A stretch of DNA of 64,000 nucleotides from Palaemon carinicauda (GCF_036898095.1 NC_090763.1:58074231-58138230); one strand, 5' to 3'; counted from the stretch's first letter, positions 20,638-34,515 are shown. The notes: generated from the letters alone by a model not told the origin. Translations and numbers: made by a program.

Positions 20638-21090
20638 ATATACGAGGTGCCTCACACTGAGGGACCTAGGGGAACCCAAACAAAAAATAAGGAAGGAAAG
20701 GATAAGGACACATACTAAAAGGAGGGTTTGCTCCTGGGTAAAGCACCTATTAGGGGGGAAATCTTCTCATCTCTACCATAAACTGCATAACATAATTTCA
20801 TCACCTTACCAACTGTTTAATTTCATTCCTTGTTTTGGAAATTCTTAAGGAATATTCTGAGTGGCAATGCTCTCATAATACTGTACATCTTTTTAGCTCT
20901 TTCCCTTAAAACCACTACTGGACACAGGGGACTGAAATCATGACCAAGTCTTCTTTTCTCCGCCTGCCTGCTGTTTCCAAGGGGAAGTAGAAGTGGACTA
21001 CAGTCTCTCCAGCCTTCATCTTATTTTTATATACCAGTAATTAACTTCAGTTCCACAATTCATGAAGGACATCTTGCCCAGATAAATATC
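20638..21090. other. 3' flank of the LINE fragment and unassigned sequence
   Basis: Begins with the LINE's likely 3' UTR (GAGGTGCCTCACACTGAGGG). Nothing else recognised. Confidence 0.4.
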
Positions 21091-21324
21091 ACAAATATTA
21101 AATAATTTGTATTTTCCCTATCTGTACAAACCCAAGTTCTTTAATATGAGTATGATTTCAGCGAAGCTGGAAACGCGGCTGTTAAAATTTATAATGAGGT
21201 GTTGGTAATTACTGGAGGGTGGATGGGAAGCCCTCACGCCCCTCTGCTACCTTACTGAGAAACAAATTTGACCTTCACCTAGGAATTATGGGTGGATGAT
21301 GTGGTATGTTAACTCAAAAGGATT

Positions 21325-21412
21325 CAGGTTTTTATAGTTAGGCAAAATGCAAATTATTTCTAAAAATTTTTTATTTATTCCTACACACATACAAACCTTT
21401 GTCCTTTAATAC
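21325..21412. repeat. Degenerate internal complementary region
   Basis: GCAAATTATTTCTAAAAATT is followed by TTCCTACACACATACAAACC, the inverse of the element's left end joined to a presumed right end that no longer exists in the window. Confidence 0.55.
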
Positions 21413-21644
21413 TGCAGGAGAATTAAGGAGGGAGAAAGTTTCTATGACCAAAATGGTATTATAAAATCCTAGGATGTCAGGGCACTCAGACCTGAAGAGG
21501 TGCAAGAGTGCTGACCCCACTACACCTCCTATTGACCTAATGATGTTTCAGGCAATAGGTTAGGTTTCCGTAGTTAGATAGTCAGGGAGGAGCCTATATC
21601 ACCAATGGGATATGATGTCTAAAATGTGATGCAAAACTGAAGTA

Positions 21645-22447
<803 letters not shown>

Positions 22448-22819
22448 TAATGAGTTTACATTTATGTCCATCCCCCCTCTCATCAGGAGGATGAGGGAGT
22501 AACTTCTATCTTCAAACTTGATAGAATAAGGGTTGGGGTGGTAGTTTACCTACATTAAGGTTGGTTCCAGTATCATAACAGCTCAGCCGTTGCACCCCAA
22601 GAAACGGAAAAGAAGAGGAAAAAAGGCCCGATACTTTAACTCTATCTTAGACTAATGTCCCAACTGCTATATTAGATGAGATGCTCTTTATCCTGTAAGG
22701 AAGCTAGGTTTGCTACAACACCTGCTAAGCAACTACCATAGATCCAAGGAAAAGCGTATCAAAGGTACATCATGGGCTGTGAAGCCAGGGCCTCCCATTA
22801 ACCAATTTGTCTGGTAAAT

Positions 22820-24952
22820 TTGGAAGCTACGAAATCTCTCCATTTTAGAACCCAGGTGGTCCACTTGTTAGCCGATTGGTGGGCCTGGATGGTGACTACT
22901 TTCTCTCCAGACAGACCTGGGTCTGCAAACTGCTTTTCTTCTCAGAGTCAAACAGAGATTGAGAGTAGGCAAAGAAGGCCACCATGCTTAACCAGTGGTC
23001 CAGCTATGATGTCGCCTGGAGACTAGCCATTGCTGTAGCCTCCATATTTGCAGACTGATGCAAAAAGACTGCAGATTGACCCTTAGTCTCTCGACCAACG
23101 AACACTGTGGTGACTGCTGCTCCTACTGACAGAAGCGAAGGCCTGGATTACTAACGGACGTAAAATCGTCTCTGTCAAGAGAACACTGTGGGTAATATCC
23201 TTGTCGAATTGCTCACACAGTGAGTTCCTTAGGCAGGTAACTTTCACATCAACACTGTCGATTGCCTCCCAGGATAACTCTGACCAGGGAAGTTCAAAAC
23301 TAAGTTTTGACTCATAGGGTGCCAAAAACCTTCTTCATAGAAGTTTTCCTTCTCTTCCTCAGTGCTCTGGTTGCTACCCACAGGCCATTAACCTTTCTAA
23401 TAAGAGTCAACACCTATACAACGGCTGATTCAGACTCGGCGTCCTCTGCCTCCATAGGTGCGGGCCCTACATCCGGAGCTGCAGTGTTGATCATGTCTAA
23501 CGTTTCCTCACCCCTAAGCAGAGGGAGGGAGTCATCTCGATCAGAGGAATGTTGGCAGGATTTAGCAGTCTTCCTCTCTGAACCTAATACCAAACCTGGG
23601 TGCTCTGGAGATTCTTCCTGGATGGGGGCGTCTCTTGCCGGACTTGAAGCCACATTTGTTTCCATGCTAATCCTCGATGATGAAACAGATATCTGTACCA
23701 CTGAAATGCTAGCATGTTCATGTCAGGAAGGCCTACGGACTGAAGAGTCCTTGGACTGCTTGATACCTGATGATGCTGGACTGGACGAGTGAGTTCTATA
23801 AGAGCTTGACCGTGGTGTTCTAAGGGAATCTCTTCCTAGTGACCAAATGTTCTCAGTAGTAGGAAAACAAAGAGGGGATCTTGTCCTAGCATCATAGTGC
23901 CTCTTAATATAAGTTACTTGGATAAATGGTTAATTGTATGCCGAAGCATGTCTGAATTATTGTTCCTGGTCCAGTGACTCTATAGGTAAGCCTATTATAC
24001 TGGGAGCACATGTGCACAGATGTACATGTGAAAACAGAAGAATATGCGCTATCCAAAGAGCACACTTGCTCATAGTACACAGAAGTTTATTGACTTTTCT
24101 TAAATGGCAAGACATATGACCACAGGTGAGTGCTCCTGAACACAAGCATTAGAGCATCATTATACATAAAAACTTTCCCCAAGAGAAAAATGTTCAAGAA
24201 GATTAGAGCATGCATGATTCTGAGAATGCACACGATCAGTAAAGCATGTGTGTGTGTGAAAAGAAGAATGCTTGCTATATGATTGAGGTTGAGTGCTAAG
24301 GCTTTCTGGAAGCATAGATGTGCATGTAAGAGAAGGCTGTTTCAAAGGAGAGCGTGTGTGTGATAATATGAAGTCCCACTGACTGGTAATATTCTTTAAT
24401 TGGTGAGTGTGAGCACTTGAGAGTGTGTGCTCGCTGATGAGAGTGAACGAATTAGAGAATGTGCTCATACAGAAGTGTGCGCTCCTAGAAGTTCTCATTG
24501 TACAGAACAGTATTTCTTTCTGTGCAGACAAGATTTGTTTTCTGAGAATGTAATACTACACCTCTTGACAGGTGGAGAGAGTGGATCCCTGAGAGCGCGA
24601 ATGACATCATTGCCATGATTCCGAGAAGTCAGCTAACTGCGCTCGAGGAAATCTCTCTATTTGTCTTCGTGAGACGAGCAGAACTAAGCAAAGCTATCGC
24701 TAATGACGATGTCACATGGAATGGACTGGGAGGCGAAGTAAACCACAAGCATTTCCTTTCCTTACAGGTAGACATCAAATCCGAAAGTGACTGCACCCAA
24801 AAGCGATCAACTGCGCCTACAAGGGAGTTGGGCAAGATGGAGGGTGTCATGCAAAGATCTTCTTCCGATGGTGTGGCGGAAGAAGACTTATGAGAAGGAG
24901 GGGACTTTGCCTTAAATGGCAGCAGTCTTTCCTTCAATGAAATACACTCCAT
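22820..24952 (-). pseudogene. gag-type remnant of the 21-25 kb DIRS element
   Basis: Short minus-strand frames (23,083-23,325; 23,414-23,701; 24,160-24,531; 24,629-24,952) are Ser/Pro-rich and lie where gag should be. A weak 18-base periodicity is visible near 24,400-24,490 (for example GAGTGTGAGCACTTGAGA). No catalytic domain is present. Recognition rests on position rather than strong similarity. Confidence 0.45.
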
Positions 24953-25036
24953 ACCTCAGGATGGCCCTGACGTCTTTGTCTGCATTGACACTTGAAATTA
25001 ATAGGAGAAGCAGATAAAGCTGGCTCAGTCTGGGTT

Positions 25037-25180
25037 TGCCAGTTATTTTTATTAGCAAAGCTGCAACCCTAGTTGGAAAAGCAGGAAGCTATAAATCCAA
25101 GGGGTCCAAGAGGGAAAAATAGCCCCATAAAGAAAGGTAATAAATAATCTACAAGAGAAATAATGAACGATTAAAATATG
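25037..25180 (-). mobile_element. LINE 3' end fragment
   Basis: Carries CTAGTTGGAAAAGCAGGAAG and ATAGCCCCATAAAGAAAGG, the signature of the (TAA)n-tailed LINE in minus orientation. It abuts the left end of the family B DIRS element. Confidence 0.8.
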
Positions 25181-25424
25181 ACAAATTCAGAAATAATTTG
25201 TATTTTTCCTAACAATACAAACCTTTAGCTATTTATTAGGGGTTATTACTTCTAGCGAAGCTGAAAGGACGAGCTATTAAAATTTTAGCGAGGGTTAACT
25301 ACCCATTCCGCTAGTTAGCAGGGGTGAGAATGGGGGGTAGCATTCTACCGCTCCCGCTCACACACCGGTGATCTACCTCATTTTGCTTGGAGGTAAGACT
25401 TCAAGGGGGATACGGCTGGCGGGT

Positions 25425-25540
25425 AAGTTTGTATAAATAGCTAAAGGTTTGTATCATTAGGAAAAATATAAATTATCTCTGAATTTGTCATTTGTTCCGT
25501 GACTGGAATACAAACCTACGCTATTTATTAGGGGTGACTC
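25425..25540. repeat. Internal complementary region of the 25-31 kb DIRS element
   Basis: The inverse of the left end (through CTGAATTTGTC) joins the inverse of the right end (TTTGTTCCGTGACTGGAATA). Confidence 0.85.
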
Positions 25541-25989
25541 ACCCATAAGGAGGTGGACGTCCCTGCCAAACTGGCTTTTGGCTCTATCCGGGGGCTCCTT
25601 ATTTTGAATAGGTTTATACCAAAAATAAGGAGTCCCTGCACCTCGCTAGACCTTGCTATGCAAGGTCCGCGGCCTACGCGAACTGTGTGTTGAGTTGTTT
25701 AGAAGTGTGACTGTCCAGGTAAAAGTTATTCTGAGTCTCTGTAGGAAAACTGTTGTAACCAGGACTTTCCCAATACCACCTCACCAGGGTATAGGGATCC
25801 AACAGCATTAGCTTAATACTAGGAACACAAGGGAGCATGGTTTACCTGCAGTGGTTTGAGGTCAGCTTATGCAGAGAACCTAGGATGCTGCTTTCTCCAA
25901 GAGAGGGGAGGATGAAGAAAAGAATAAGAGCCAGTCAAACCGGGTAACAGTGCTCTCAATCTTCTGCTACTTGTCCAATAAGGAGCTTG

Positions 25990-26676
25990 AGGTATTATAC
26001 CAGCTGTTGTGCAGCCACCACAGGGCCTATAGAGAATGTATCGAGCCTCCTGTGGGACACGTCTTGCAAGTAGCGGGCTGTGAACGTATTCTGACATTTC
26101 CACACCCCTGCCTATAGAACCTGCGTCACAGAAAAGTTTCTTTTGAATGCCAGAGACGTAGCTACGCCCCTGACCGTGGGTTCTGGGGCGACGTGAAGGA
26201 GGAAGGTCTGGATTCAGGGCATGATCTAAGACCTTGCAAATCCAGGCAGAGATGTTGTTCTTAGTAACCCTCTTCTTGTTCCTCCCTGTGCTGATGAAAA
26301 GTGCATACACATGGGGACAGGATGTGGCTGTTCTCTTGAGGTACAGCCTCAAACTCCTTACTGGGCAGAGGAAGAGATGATCAGGGTCATTAGTTACAGA
26401 GCGGAGACTCGAAACTCGGAAGGAGTCGAATCAGGGATCCACTACTCCCAGATTCTGAGTCTTGGTTATAAACTCAGGGATGAAGCTGAACGTTACCTCT
26501 CCCCTTCCCCTTGAATGGGCGATGTTGTATGAGATACCATGAAGTTCACTAACTCGCTTGGCCAAAGCCAAAGCTAGAAGGAACACCGTCTTCCAAGTGA
26601 GGGGGCAATCTGTTGCCTGGCGTAATGGTTCATGGGGAGTCTCTTTAGAGACCTGAGAACTCGAACCACGTTCCAT
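25990..26676 (-). pseudogene. Tyrosine recombinase pseudogene (family B)
   Basis: The piece at 26,431-26,676 carries the arginine box LALAKRVSELHG. The piece at 25,867-26,352 in another frame carries RLYLKRTA, KNNISAWICKVL and a degraded HxxR region (RTHGQGRSYVSG). The tyrosine box is not clear. A frameshift lies between the pieces. Confidence 0.75.
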
Positions 26677-26769
26677 GGGAGAGGTCTCACTTCAGAATGA
26701 GGACTGTTAAGTTCGTAACCACCGAGACTGAAAGGCATATTTCTTCACACAAATACACGAGGAACTCCG

Positions 26770-27340
26770 CTATTGCTGGAATAGTGGCAGTGAGAGGAGA
26801 GATACCCCTTCCACGACACCGAAGTTCAGGGCCATTGTGAAGAGATCCTCAGTTGGAGAACCCCACAAAGTCAGGACTTTGTTGGCTACTAGATGATCCA
26901 ATGACCACTCGGTACTCACTATATGCGATGCTCTGCTCAGGTTATTGGCGAGCACATTCCTCTTGCCTGGAATGGAGCATGCCGATAGTGGTATCGAGTG
27001 AATCTCGGCCCATCTCAATATCTCTACTGCTAGATGGGATGGGGGCTGCGAAAAGGTACCTCCTTGTTTGTTGATGCAAGTCCCTACTGTGGTGTTGTTG
27101 CTCATCACCACCAATGAGGGGCCCACCAGGAACTGGTGGAACTGTTGAAGGGCCAGAAAGATGGCCTTCATCTCTAAGAGATTTATGTGGAGGTACTCTT
27201 CTGACTCTGACCAGAGGCCTAAGGTCGTATGGTGCAGCACGTGGGGCCCCCACCCTTTTTTTTTTTGAAGAGTCTGAGAACAGCATCAAATCTGGGGGGA
27301 GGACAAGATCCACTCCCTTTCGTAGCTTCTCGTCTGACAC
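26770..27340 (-). pseudogene. RNase H pseudogene (family B)
   Basis: INLLEMKAIFLAL holds the catalytic Glu, but the NSDNTTA box of copy 2 reads MSNNTTVGTCINKQGG, so the second Asp is lost. VLANNLSRA has Asn where copy 2 has Asp. It is frameshifted near 27,240 and catalytically dead as read. Confidence 0.75.
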
Positions 27341-27398
27341 CTACCATTCGAGGTCCGTCTGTTCCGCTGATCCCATGGGGATCAAGATGTCCGGGGAG

Positions 27399-28255
27399 TC
27401 AAAAGCCTGATTCCTCCGGCACTTGAGTTGACTGTTGGGAACGGTGTCCAAGAAGACGTAAGAACGTCTGGGCTGGAGATTCTTCCCGTCTGAGAAAAGG
27501 TCTAGTGACTTTTCTCAGCCTTGTTATCCTGTCGTCTGATGGGAAGGCTTTGTGAAGATTGGTGTCTGGTATTATGCCTAGGTATACCAGTCTCTGAGTG
27601 GGAAGCAGGGTGGACTTCTCAAGGTTTACCATGATCCCCAGATCTTAGCAAAGCCTCAAAAGTTGTCTCGGAGTTGAAGAAAGGTTAACACCGAGTACGC
27701 AAGGATTAGCCAGTCGTCCAGATAACGGAGGCGATGGATGCCAATCCTGTGTGCCCAAGATGATACTACGGTGAACACTAAGGTGAAGACTTGAGGTGCA
27801 GTGGAAAGACCAAAGTACAGCACCTTGAACTAGTATTTCCTGTTGTCTAGGCTGAATCTTAAGTACTTCCTTGAAGACGGATGTATTTGGATCTGGAGGT
27901 ACGGGTCCTTTAGGTACAGTGTGCACATGAAATCCTGTGGTCTTACCACTTGTCTGACTGTCTGCCGTCTCCATGCTGAACAGAGTTTGCTTGACAAACT
28001 ATAGTTCAAAGCATAGAGGTCGATTACGGGACTCCAGCCTCCAGACGCCTTTTTCACAAGAAAGAGTCGACTGAAGAAGCATGGGGACTTGTTGAGGACC
28101 TCCTGGAGAGCGCCCTTCTTCAACTGGGTCTGGACTTCTACCCAGAGGGCTAGCCCCTTTGCTGATCTCATCACAAAGGAGTCTATTGACACTGGATTCC
28201 TGATCAGGAGAGGGAGAAATGTTGTGAACGGGACGCGATACCCTGAACGAATCAC
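27399..28255 (-). pseudogene. Reverse transcriptase pseudogene (family B)
   Basis: The conserved blocks GGWSPVIDLYALN and LYLKDPYLQIQIHP (motif A with the first Asp changed to Tyr) are in the 27,830-28,255 frame. Later palm sequence is in another frame (27,399-27,632 has LVYLGIIPDTN). An intact YLDD is not seen in frame. Confidence 0.75.
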
Positions 28256-28264
28256 GGAGATTGT

Positions 28265-31232
28265 CTAGGGCTCAGCCCCGCATTGCTTCCACTTGTCCCA
28301 GCCACTTTGTAGGCATCCCTCTACTGGTGGACAAGCAGGGGGAATGCCTTTCCTGGTGTTTGCAGCCTCGGCCGCTCCCTCTAGGAAATTTTTCTCCCCT
28401 GAAAACTTAGTGCCTTTCCCATCTTTGTTGGTCGGAAAGGGCTTTTTAGACACCACTGTCTTCGCTTCTATCTTGTTCGTCATGATCTTCATTGGATGGG
28501 ACTGCTGATGAGCTGGTGGTTTATAGGGCTTGGATGTCAAAGACCTATGGAGAAAAGAGTCCTGGTGGGACTTCCTCCATCTCTCAGCAGTATGTTTCAC
28601 GTACTTTTGCTCAAACAGAGAGGATCCCTCTAAAGAGGAGTTCCTGAGCCTAGCGATCTTGGCATTCGGGACCTGCTGATGGAATCTCTCAGACACCACA
28701 TCTTGACGTTTCAAAATGGTGTTCGCTCATAAGTACGAGACTTGATGAGCGAGAAACTCAATGGTGGGAGTACCTGAGAGAAATAAAATTTCTATCGCTT
28801 TCCTGGTGCGTTCCTTGGAAAAATCATCGGTTCAAACCAGGATTCCCAGGGTCCCCAACCACAGATCAAGCCACGAAGTAGCCTGCATGGCATACTTCGT
28901 GACCTCCTGGTTGAGGATCTCCGATGCCGAGAACAAAACCTGACGGCTGGGCTCTCTAGAGAGACTCCCTTGGTGAGCCCTTCCAGAGAAAGATGGAAAG
29001 GAAGAGCTGGACGAGGCTCGTTCAAGATTTCAGAATATCTCTGCTGGACGCTAGGAGGTGGGAGAAGCTTAGTGGTAGAGCCGGAACGTTGGGAGGAGGA
29101 GATCTTGGAGAGCTGTTGATTGATCTCAGCCCAGCCACCCTTTAGCCCTTGAGACCAGGGCAAGGCTGCACTGGTATTAGAGGGCTTCTGAGAGCCAACG
29201 ACACAGTCTAAGACTGTGTCTTGGCCCTCTCGTAGGGGTATCTCCGGGCCGGTAAACCCGTTGAGTACCCTAATAAGAGTCAGAACTTGCCAGAATGCAT
29301 GTTCTGACTCTTTCTGCTCCCTCCCCCCAAAGTGGGACTAGCAGCAAAGTCTTCTTCTTCCACCCCAGAGAGATCCTCTCAGTGTGGATCGCTGGAATCC
29401 CTAGAGTGACTAGTGGTTCCTGTAGGCCTAGAGGTCCTTGAAGAGGACTTTGGGAGAGTTTTTGAGACTTCTAATTCCTTCCGAGGAGGGAGGAAAGACT
29501 CAAGCATTGAAAGCTGGATGGGATTGTCCCTCCTGACTTCCGTCGGTGGTGGAGAACTCTCTGTCCAAGGAGAAACTTCCTCCGAAGGTGGAAGGGAGGA
29601 GGTTCGAGCCTCGCGCAACTCCCTAGGCAGAGGTAAGGTAGGAGAGTGTACGGCGGGAGAGACAGGAAGGACAGGACAGGAGTTAGTTTCACCCTAGGGG
29701 ATGTAACTTCATCTGAGACTCCTCTTTCCTCTTCAGGGAAGAAGCCAAGGATCCTAGTGGTAGGTCTACTGGTGCTGTTACATGGGAGGTCAGTGATGAG
29801 CGAGATGACAAGGCAGGCCCGAAGGCTTGCACTACTGCTCTGACCATGGCACTGAACCAAGGCTGCTTGTTGACTGATGCACTGTCATAAAGATCCCCTG
29901 AAGGGAAAGGGACCGAAGGTTCCCTGTGAGGAGTCTCTACCAATATTTGCGGTGGTGGGTCTGCTTTGAAGATCGAATCTTCGGGATCCTGAACCCTTCT
30001 GTGGAGCCTCCTTTCCCCTTCGCCACTGGTTGCATTGTAATGCATTTGCGGGGAGGGGAATGGGGCGACAGTGACCTGTCACAATCTTTATTGTAAAGTT
30101 CCTTATGGTGTTTTGAAGCCAGGATTACCTGCTCTGAGGTTTGGCGCAAGTGCACAGGAGATCACTAGTGCGCTGGCAAGACGGAGAGCTCTTACGTGCA
30201 GGAGAGTGATGGCGCGCAGTATGGCGCTGTGCAGGAAAGCGCTGGTCCGCAGGTAAACGTGAATGCGCAGGTGAGCATGGGCGTGCAGGAGAGCGCTGGC
30301 GCATAGAAGAGCGCTAGTGTACTGGAGAGCGCTGGCGTGTAGGAGAGTGCTGGCGCTTAGGAGAGAGCTTGAGAGTTGGAGAGCACCGACACACAAGAGA
30401 GCAGTTGCAAGTTGGAGAGCACTAATGCACAGGAGAATGTCGCTGCACATGAGAGTGCTGCCGTGTAGGAGAGCACTGGGGAGCGCTGACGAGTTGGAGA
30501 GCAGAGTTGTGCTGGCGAGCAAAGGTGAGCTGAACTGCCCCGAGGAGGAGAAATACTCGCAGGAGACAGAAGAAAGCCAAGTTCCCCCCTCGAAGGATGA
30601 ACAGGAACGGGGGGAACAGAGTCAGCAGCAACAGCTGGAGAATCTGAAAGTGCAGGGGCGTCAGCAGCGGCCACAGAAGACGCCTCAGACACTACAACGT
30701 CGACGCACGACAGAGGATCTGACTCCGAAGTCGACGACGGCTGCGCACAAGTACCACGAATGATGAAGCGCATAAAGGACTCCTTGGAGGACGGACCCGG
30801 AAGCCCCAAGGACGACCACACCTATAAAAAAGGAGACAGAGACAAGGCCTCACCCGGGGGGAGAGGTAGGACCACTTCGCTAGGGGAACCAACACCATCT
30901 CTCGAGGATTGGGGTTGGCCGTAAATTAAAGGGGCTACGCTACTACTCGACGGTCTCCCGGAAAAGACCGAACGAGCAGGAGCTTCAGAGGAAGGTCAGG
31001 AAGTGGAAGAAGAGGTCTTGGGTTTCGAAGGAGAAATATCCCGCTTTGACTTCTTCTTCCGCCGTTGCCCAAACCTTTCCCACTGGGAGGCAGACCACTC
31101 CCAACACTCACTACACATGTTACTATCATACAGTTGACCTCTGCAGGTGGGACAAATGGTGTGGCGATCGGTGTCCATGGCTGACATGAAGGTTCCACAG
31201 GGCCGACCTTCAAGTCCAGGGTAAGTACGCAT
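28265..31232 (-). pseudogene. gag-like pseudogene (family B)
   Basis: The N-terminus begins at MRTYPGLEGRPC (ATG at 31,232) with a zinc-type cluster CPTCRGQ...CSECWEW analogous to the CSNC...CEEC cluster of family A. Acidic/Ser-rich, repeat-bearing and Lys-rich parts follow in several frames (28,265-28,714; 28,792-29,163; 29,689-30,045; 30,357-30,821). Frameshifts make it non-functional. Confidence 0.65.
30205..30530. repeat. 18-bp minisatellite within family B gag
   Basis: About 16-18 units of the form GAGCGCTGGCGTGTAGGA, each 18 bases, so the minus strand repeats six residues (around SALLHA) without breaking frame. Units differ by several substitutions. Confidence 0.85.
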
Positions 31233-31540
31233 GGTCGCAGAAGTCAACACACACACATTAATCAAAGAGAAAGCACAAACAAAAGCAATTATGGCAGTCC
31301 AAAAATAGGCGGAGGATGAAGAACAGCAATGACTGTTCACCATCTGAGCCAAAAGCAAAGTGAGCTAAATCACTAGTATGTGAGTGGGAGTGGTAGCAAG
31401 CGAACCCCACCCTACATCCGCTAAATAGCAGAATGAATAGTCAACTCTTGCTAAAATTCTAATGGCTTGTCCTTTCAGCTTCGCTAAAAGCAAAAACCCC
31501 TAATAAATAACGTAGTTTTGTATTCAAGTTACGGAACAAT

Positions 31541-32621
31541 TGTTATTTTACGTTTATCAATTTCGGCAATTGATTATTATACAGTACAGGTATGTTTAAA
31601 ACACTCTCTGTTCAGTATACAGTATAGCTATTATTGTTCATTTGAAAGTAAAAAATATCCCCAAAATAATAGCCCTGATAACTGGCGTGTACAGCACATC
31701 CATAAATTGCTTGCCGGAACAGAGGTGCAGTGAGGGAATATTCATTTGCAAGCAAAGCAAGCCACAGCAGAACAAAAACTATTTGATGGATGTGATAAAA
31801 ATTATATGCAATATGTATACATTAATATTGACTCACGTGGATGGCATGCACAACACATCCATACACGTACTGCTTGCCTACAGGAGGAACAACAAAGTTT
31901 ATTTGCGACTGAAGTGAATCATGGTGGAATAAAAACCATTTAAGAGAAGTGATAGGAATTACAGGTAATTATGGTACTGTTTACTATTCATTTCTGACCA
32001 TTAATTTTCCCACTGGGGTCCCCCATAATTGTTACTATACAGGGGGGTACGAAAAGTCAAGAAAGTGTGGTTTTCTGCAATATTCATCGTCAGAAATGAA
32101 TAAAAGACAAAATAACATGCAAGAAAAATATGTGGCCCATGTATTTGTCTAGAAATCAAAGTATCATATATTTACCATGGTTTTTAAGTCATAACATCTG
32201 GAATTCTAAAAAGTCTATTAATTGAAAAATACGGATTTTCCCATATACAGCATTTCCATAAGAATTGTTACAAGTACGTACCTATAAATACACCAGGAAC
32301 ACCCTTCTTATTTTCTTCATTATGAATATTATACTCTAGTAAATCTTTACCTTGATATTACGGGAAGACTAGACCATCAACCAACCCTTAAGAGTATGTA
32401 CCAATAAAGTCACCTATTGCCAAGCTGAGCAATACTAGGAAAGCCAACCTGAGGGTGTATGTATGATGACAGCTATGCCCTATACCCCCCTTATTTTCAA
32501 CCCTATTGTTAAGAATACGAAAGTCTAAGTCAGGGATTGTCCCATATCTATGACATTTGTCCCGTGTCCCGTATCAACCCTCCCAGCGATGCCTTTTGTC
32601 CCGTATTAACATTACTTAAAT
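31541..32621. other. Inter-element spacer with diverged direct repeats
   Basis: No gene recognised. A motif around ACAGCACATCCATAAATTGC (31,691) recurs as ACAACACATCCATACACG (31,850), about 160 bases apart, each followed by TGCTTGCC. CCCACTGGGGTCCCCCAT (32,010) reappears with one extra G at 42,258. Confidence 0.45.
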
Positions 32622-32665
32622 AAAATGTTATTTTCATTAGTAAAATAAATTTTTGAATATACTTA

Positions 32666-32819
32666 CCCGATAATCATGTAGCTGTCAACTCTGTTGCCCG
32701 ACAGAATTCTATGGAGGGATACGCCAGCTATCACAATACTAGAAGGGGGTGTTTTTACCAGCGCCACCTGTGGCCAGGTACTCAAGTACTTCTTGTTGAC
32801 ACCTCCTCAATTATTCCTC
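32666..32819. repeat. Left inverted terminal repeat of DIRS copy 3
   Basis: CCCGATAATCATGTAGCTGT to CTCAATTATTCCTC. It contains the GTACTCAAGTAC palindrome also found in copy 1. Confidence 0.9.
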
Positions 32820-32863
32820 GGTCCCACTGGTTCTCTATGGGGAGGAAGGGAGGGTCAATTAAA

Positions 32864-32954
32864 TCATGATTATCGGGTAAGTATATTCAAAAATTTATTT
32901 TACTAATGAAAATAACATTTTTCAATATTAAACTTACCCGATAATCATGTAGCT
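32864..32954. repeat. Internal complementary region of DIRS copy 3
   Basis: GATTATCGGGTAAGTATATT (inverse left end) and TATTAAACTTACCCGATAAT (inverse right end), joined in a T-run. Confidence 0.9.
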
Positions 32955-33340
32955 GATTCACACCCAGGGGGGTGGGTGAAAACCAGTGTACAAGATTAAA
33001 GGATAGCTAAGTATCCCATATTTCATATAACAGTTATCTCAAATAACAATGAAATAATAAGTACCTGGTAAGGAAGTCGAATTGAACCGTTACTCTGTCT
33101 CTTTTTTAAGTTCGTCTTCCTTACTGAGCGCAGCGTTCCTCTTGGAGGCTGAATCAACCCAAAGGTGCTAAAGTATACAGGGCTGCAACCCATACTAAAG
33201 GACCTCATCACAACCTTTAACCTCGGCGCTTCTCAAGAAAGAATTGACCACCCGCCAAATCAACAAGGATGTGGAAGGCTTCTTAGCCGACCGAACAACC
33301 CATAAAAAGTATTCAAGAGAAAGGTTAAAAAGTTATGGAA

Positions 33341-34515
33341 TTATGGGAATGTAGTGGCTGAGCCCTCGCCTACTACTGCATTCGTTGCTACGAATGGACC
33401 CAGGGTGTAGCAGTACTCGTAAAGAGACTGGACATCTTTGAGATAGAATGATGCGAACACTGACTTGCTTCTCCAATAGGTTGCATCCATAACACTCTGC
33501 AGAGAACGGTTCTGTTTGAAGGCCACTGAAGTAGCCACAGCTCTCACTTCATGTGTCCTTACCTTCAGCAAAGCAAGGTCTTCTTCCTTCAGATGAGAAT
33601 TTGCTTCTCTAATCAGAAGCCTGATGTAGTAAGAAACTGAGTTCTTAGACATTGGTAGAGAAGGCTTCTTGATAGCACACCATAAGGCTTCTGATTGTCC
33701 TCGTAATGGTTTTGACCTTCTTAGATAGTACTTAAGAGCTCTAACAGGGCAAAGTACTCTCTCTAGTTCGTTCCCCACCATGTTGGACAGGCTTGGGATC
33801 TCGAACGACTAGGGCAAGGACGGGAAGGAAGCTCGTTTTAGCCAAAAAAAAACCGAGCCGCAAGGAACATGTAGCCGTTTCAGATGTGAAACCTATGTTC
33901 CTGCTGAAGCCGTGGATCTCACTTACTCTTTTACCTGTTGCTAAGCACACGAGGAAAAGAGTTTCTAATGTGAGGTCCTTAAAAGAGGCTGATTGGAACG
34001 GTTCAAATCCTGATGACATTAGGAACCTTAGGACCACGTCTAGATTCCAGCCTGGAGTGGACAACCGACGTTCCTTTGAGGCCTCAAAAGACCTAAGGAG
34101 GTCCTGTAGATCTTTGTTGGAGGAAAGATCCAAGCCTCTGTGGTGGAAAACCGCTGCCAACATACTTCTGTAACCCTTGATCGTAGGAGCTGATAGGGAT
34201 TTTACGTTCCTTAGATGTAACAGGAAGTCAGCAATCTGGGTTACAGTGGTACTGGTTGAGGAAAACTGCATTGGCCTTGCACCAGCTTCGGAAGACTTCC
34301 CATTAAGACTGAAAGACTCTGAGAGTGGATGTCGTCCTTGCTCTGGCAATCGTTCTGGCTGCCTCCTTCGAAAAGCCTCTAGTTCTTGAGAGACTTTCGA
34401 TAGTCTGAAGGCAATCAGACGAAGAGCGTGGAGGTTTGGGTGTACCTTCTTTACGTGAGGTTGACGCAGAAGGTCCACTCTAGGAGGAAGAGTCCTGGGA
34501 ACGTCGACCAGCCAT
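33341..34515 (-). pseudogene. Tyrosine recombinase pseudogene (DIRS copy 3)
   Basis: Two long pieces in different frames. 33,741-34,478 covers the SAM-like part and the arginine box (LATGKRVSEIHGF). 33,341-33,781 covers RTHEVRAVATS and FASFYLKDV. All four catalytic residues are still spelled, so the damage is mostly indels near 33,790-33,840 (an A-run) and 34,270. Confidence 0.87.

Larger units (their letters stand above)
25181..31540 (-). mobile_element. Full-length but decayed DIRS-like retrotransposon, family B
   Basis: The left end ACAAATTCAGAAATAATTTG and right end GTTACGGAACAA are both represented, inverted and joined, at 25,425-25,540. Minus-strand remnants of recombinase, RNase H, RT and gag follow in DIRS order, each with frameshifts. 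Terminal repeats share the TAGCTATTTATTAGGGGTT motif. Family B is clearly distinct from family A in sequence but identical in layout. Confidence 0.85.

Noticed and set aside
23307..23792. 161-residue plus-strand ORF
   Set aside because: Lies opposite gag-type remnants in a decayed DIRS element; composition is that of a shadow frame.
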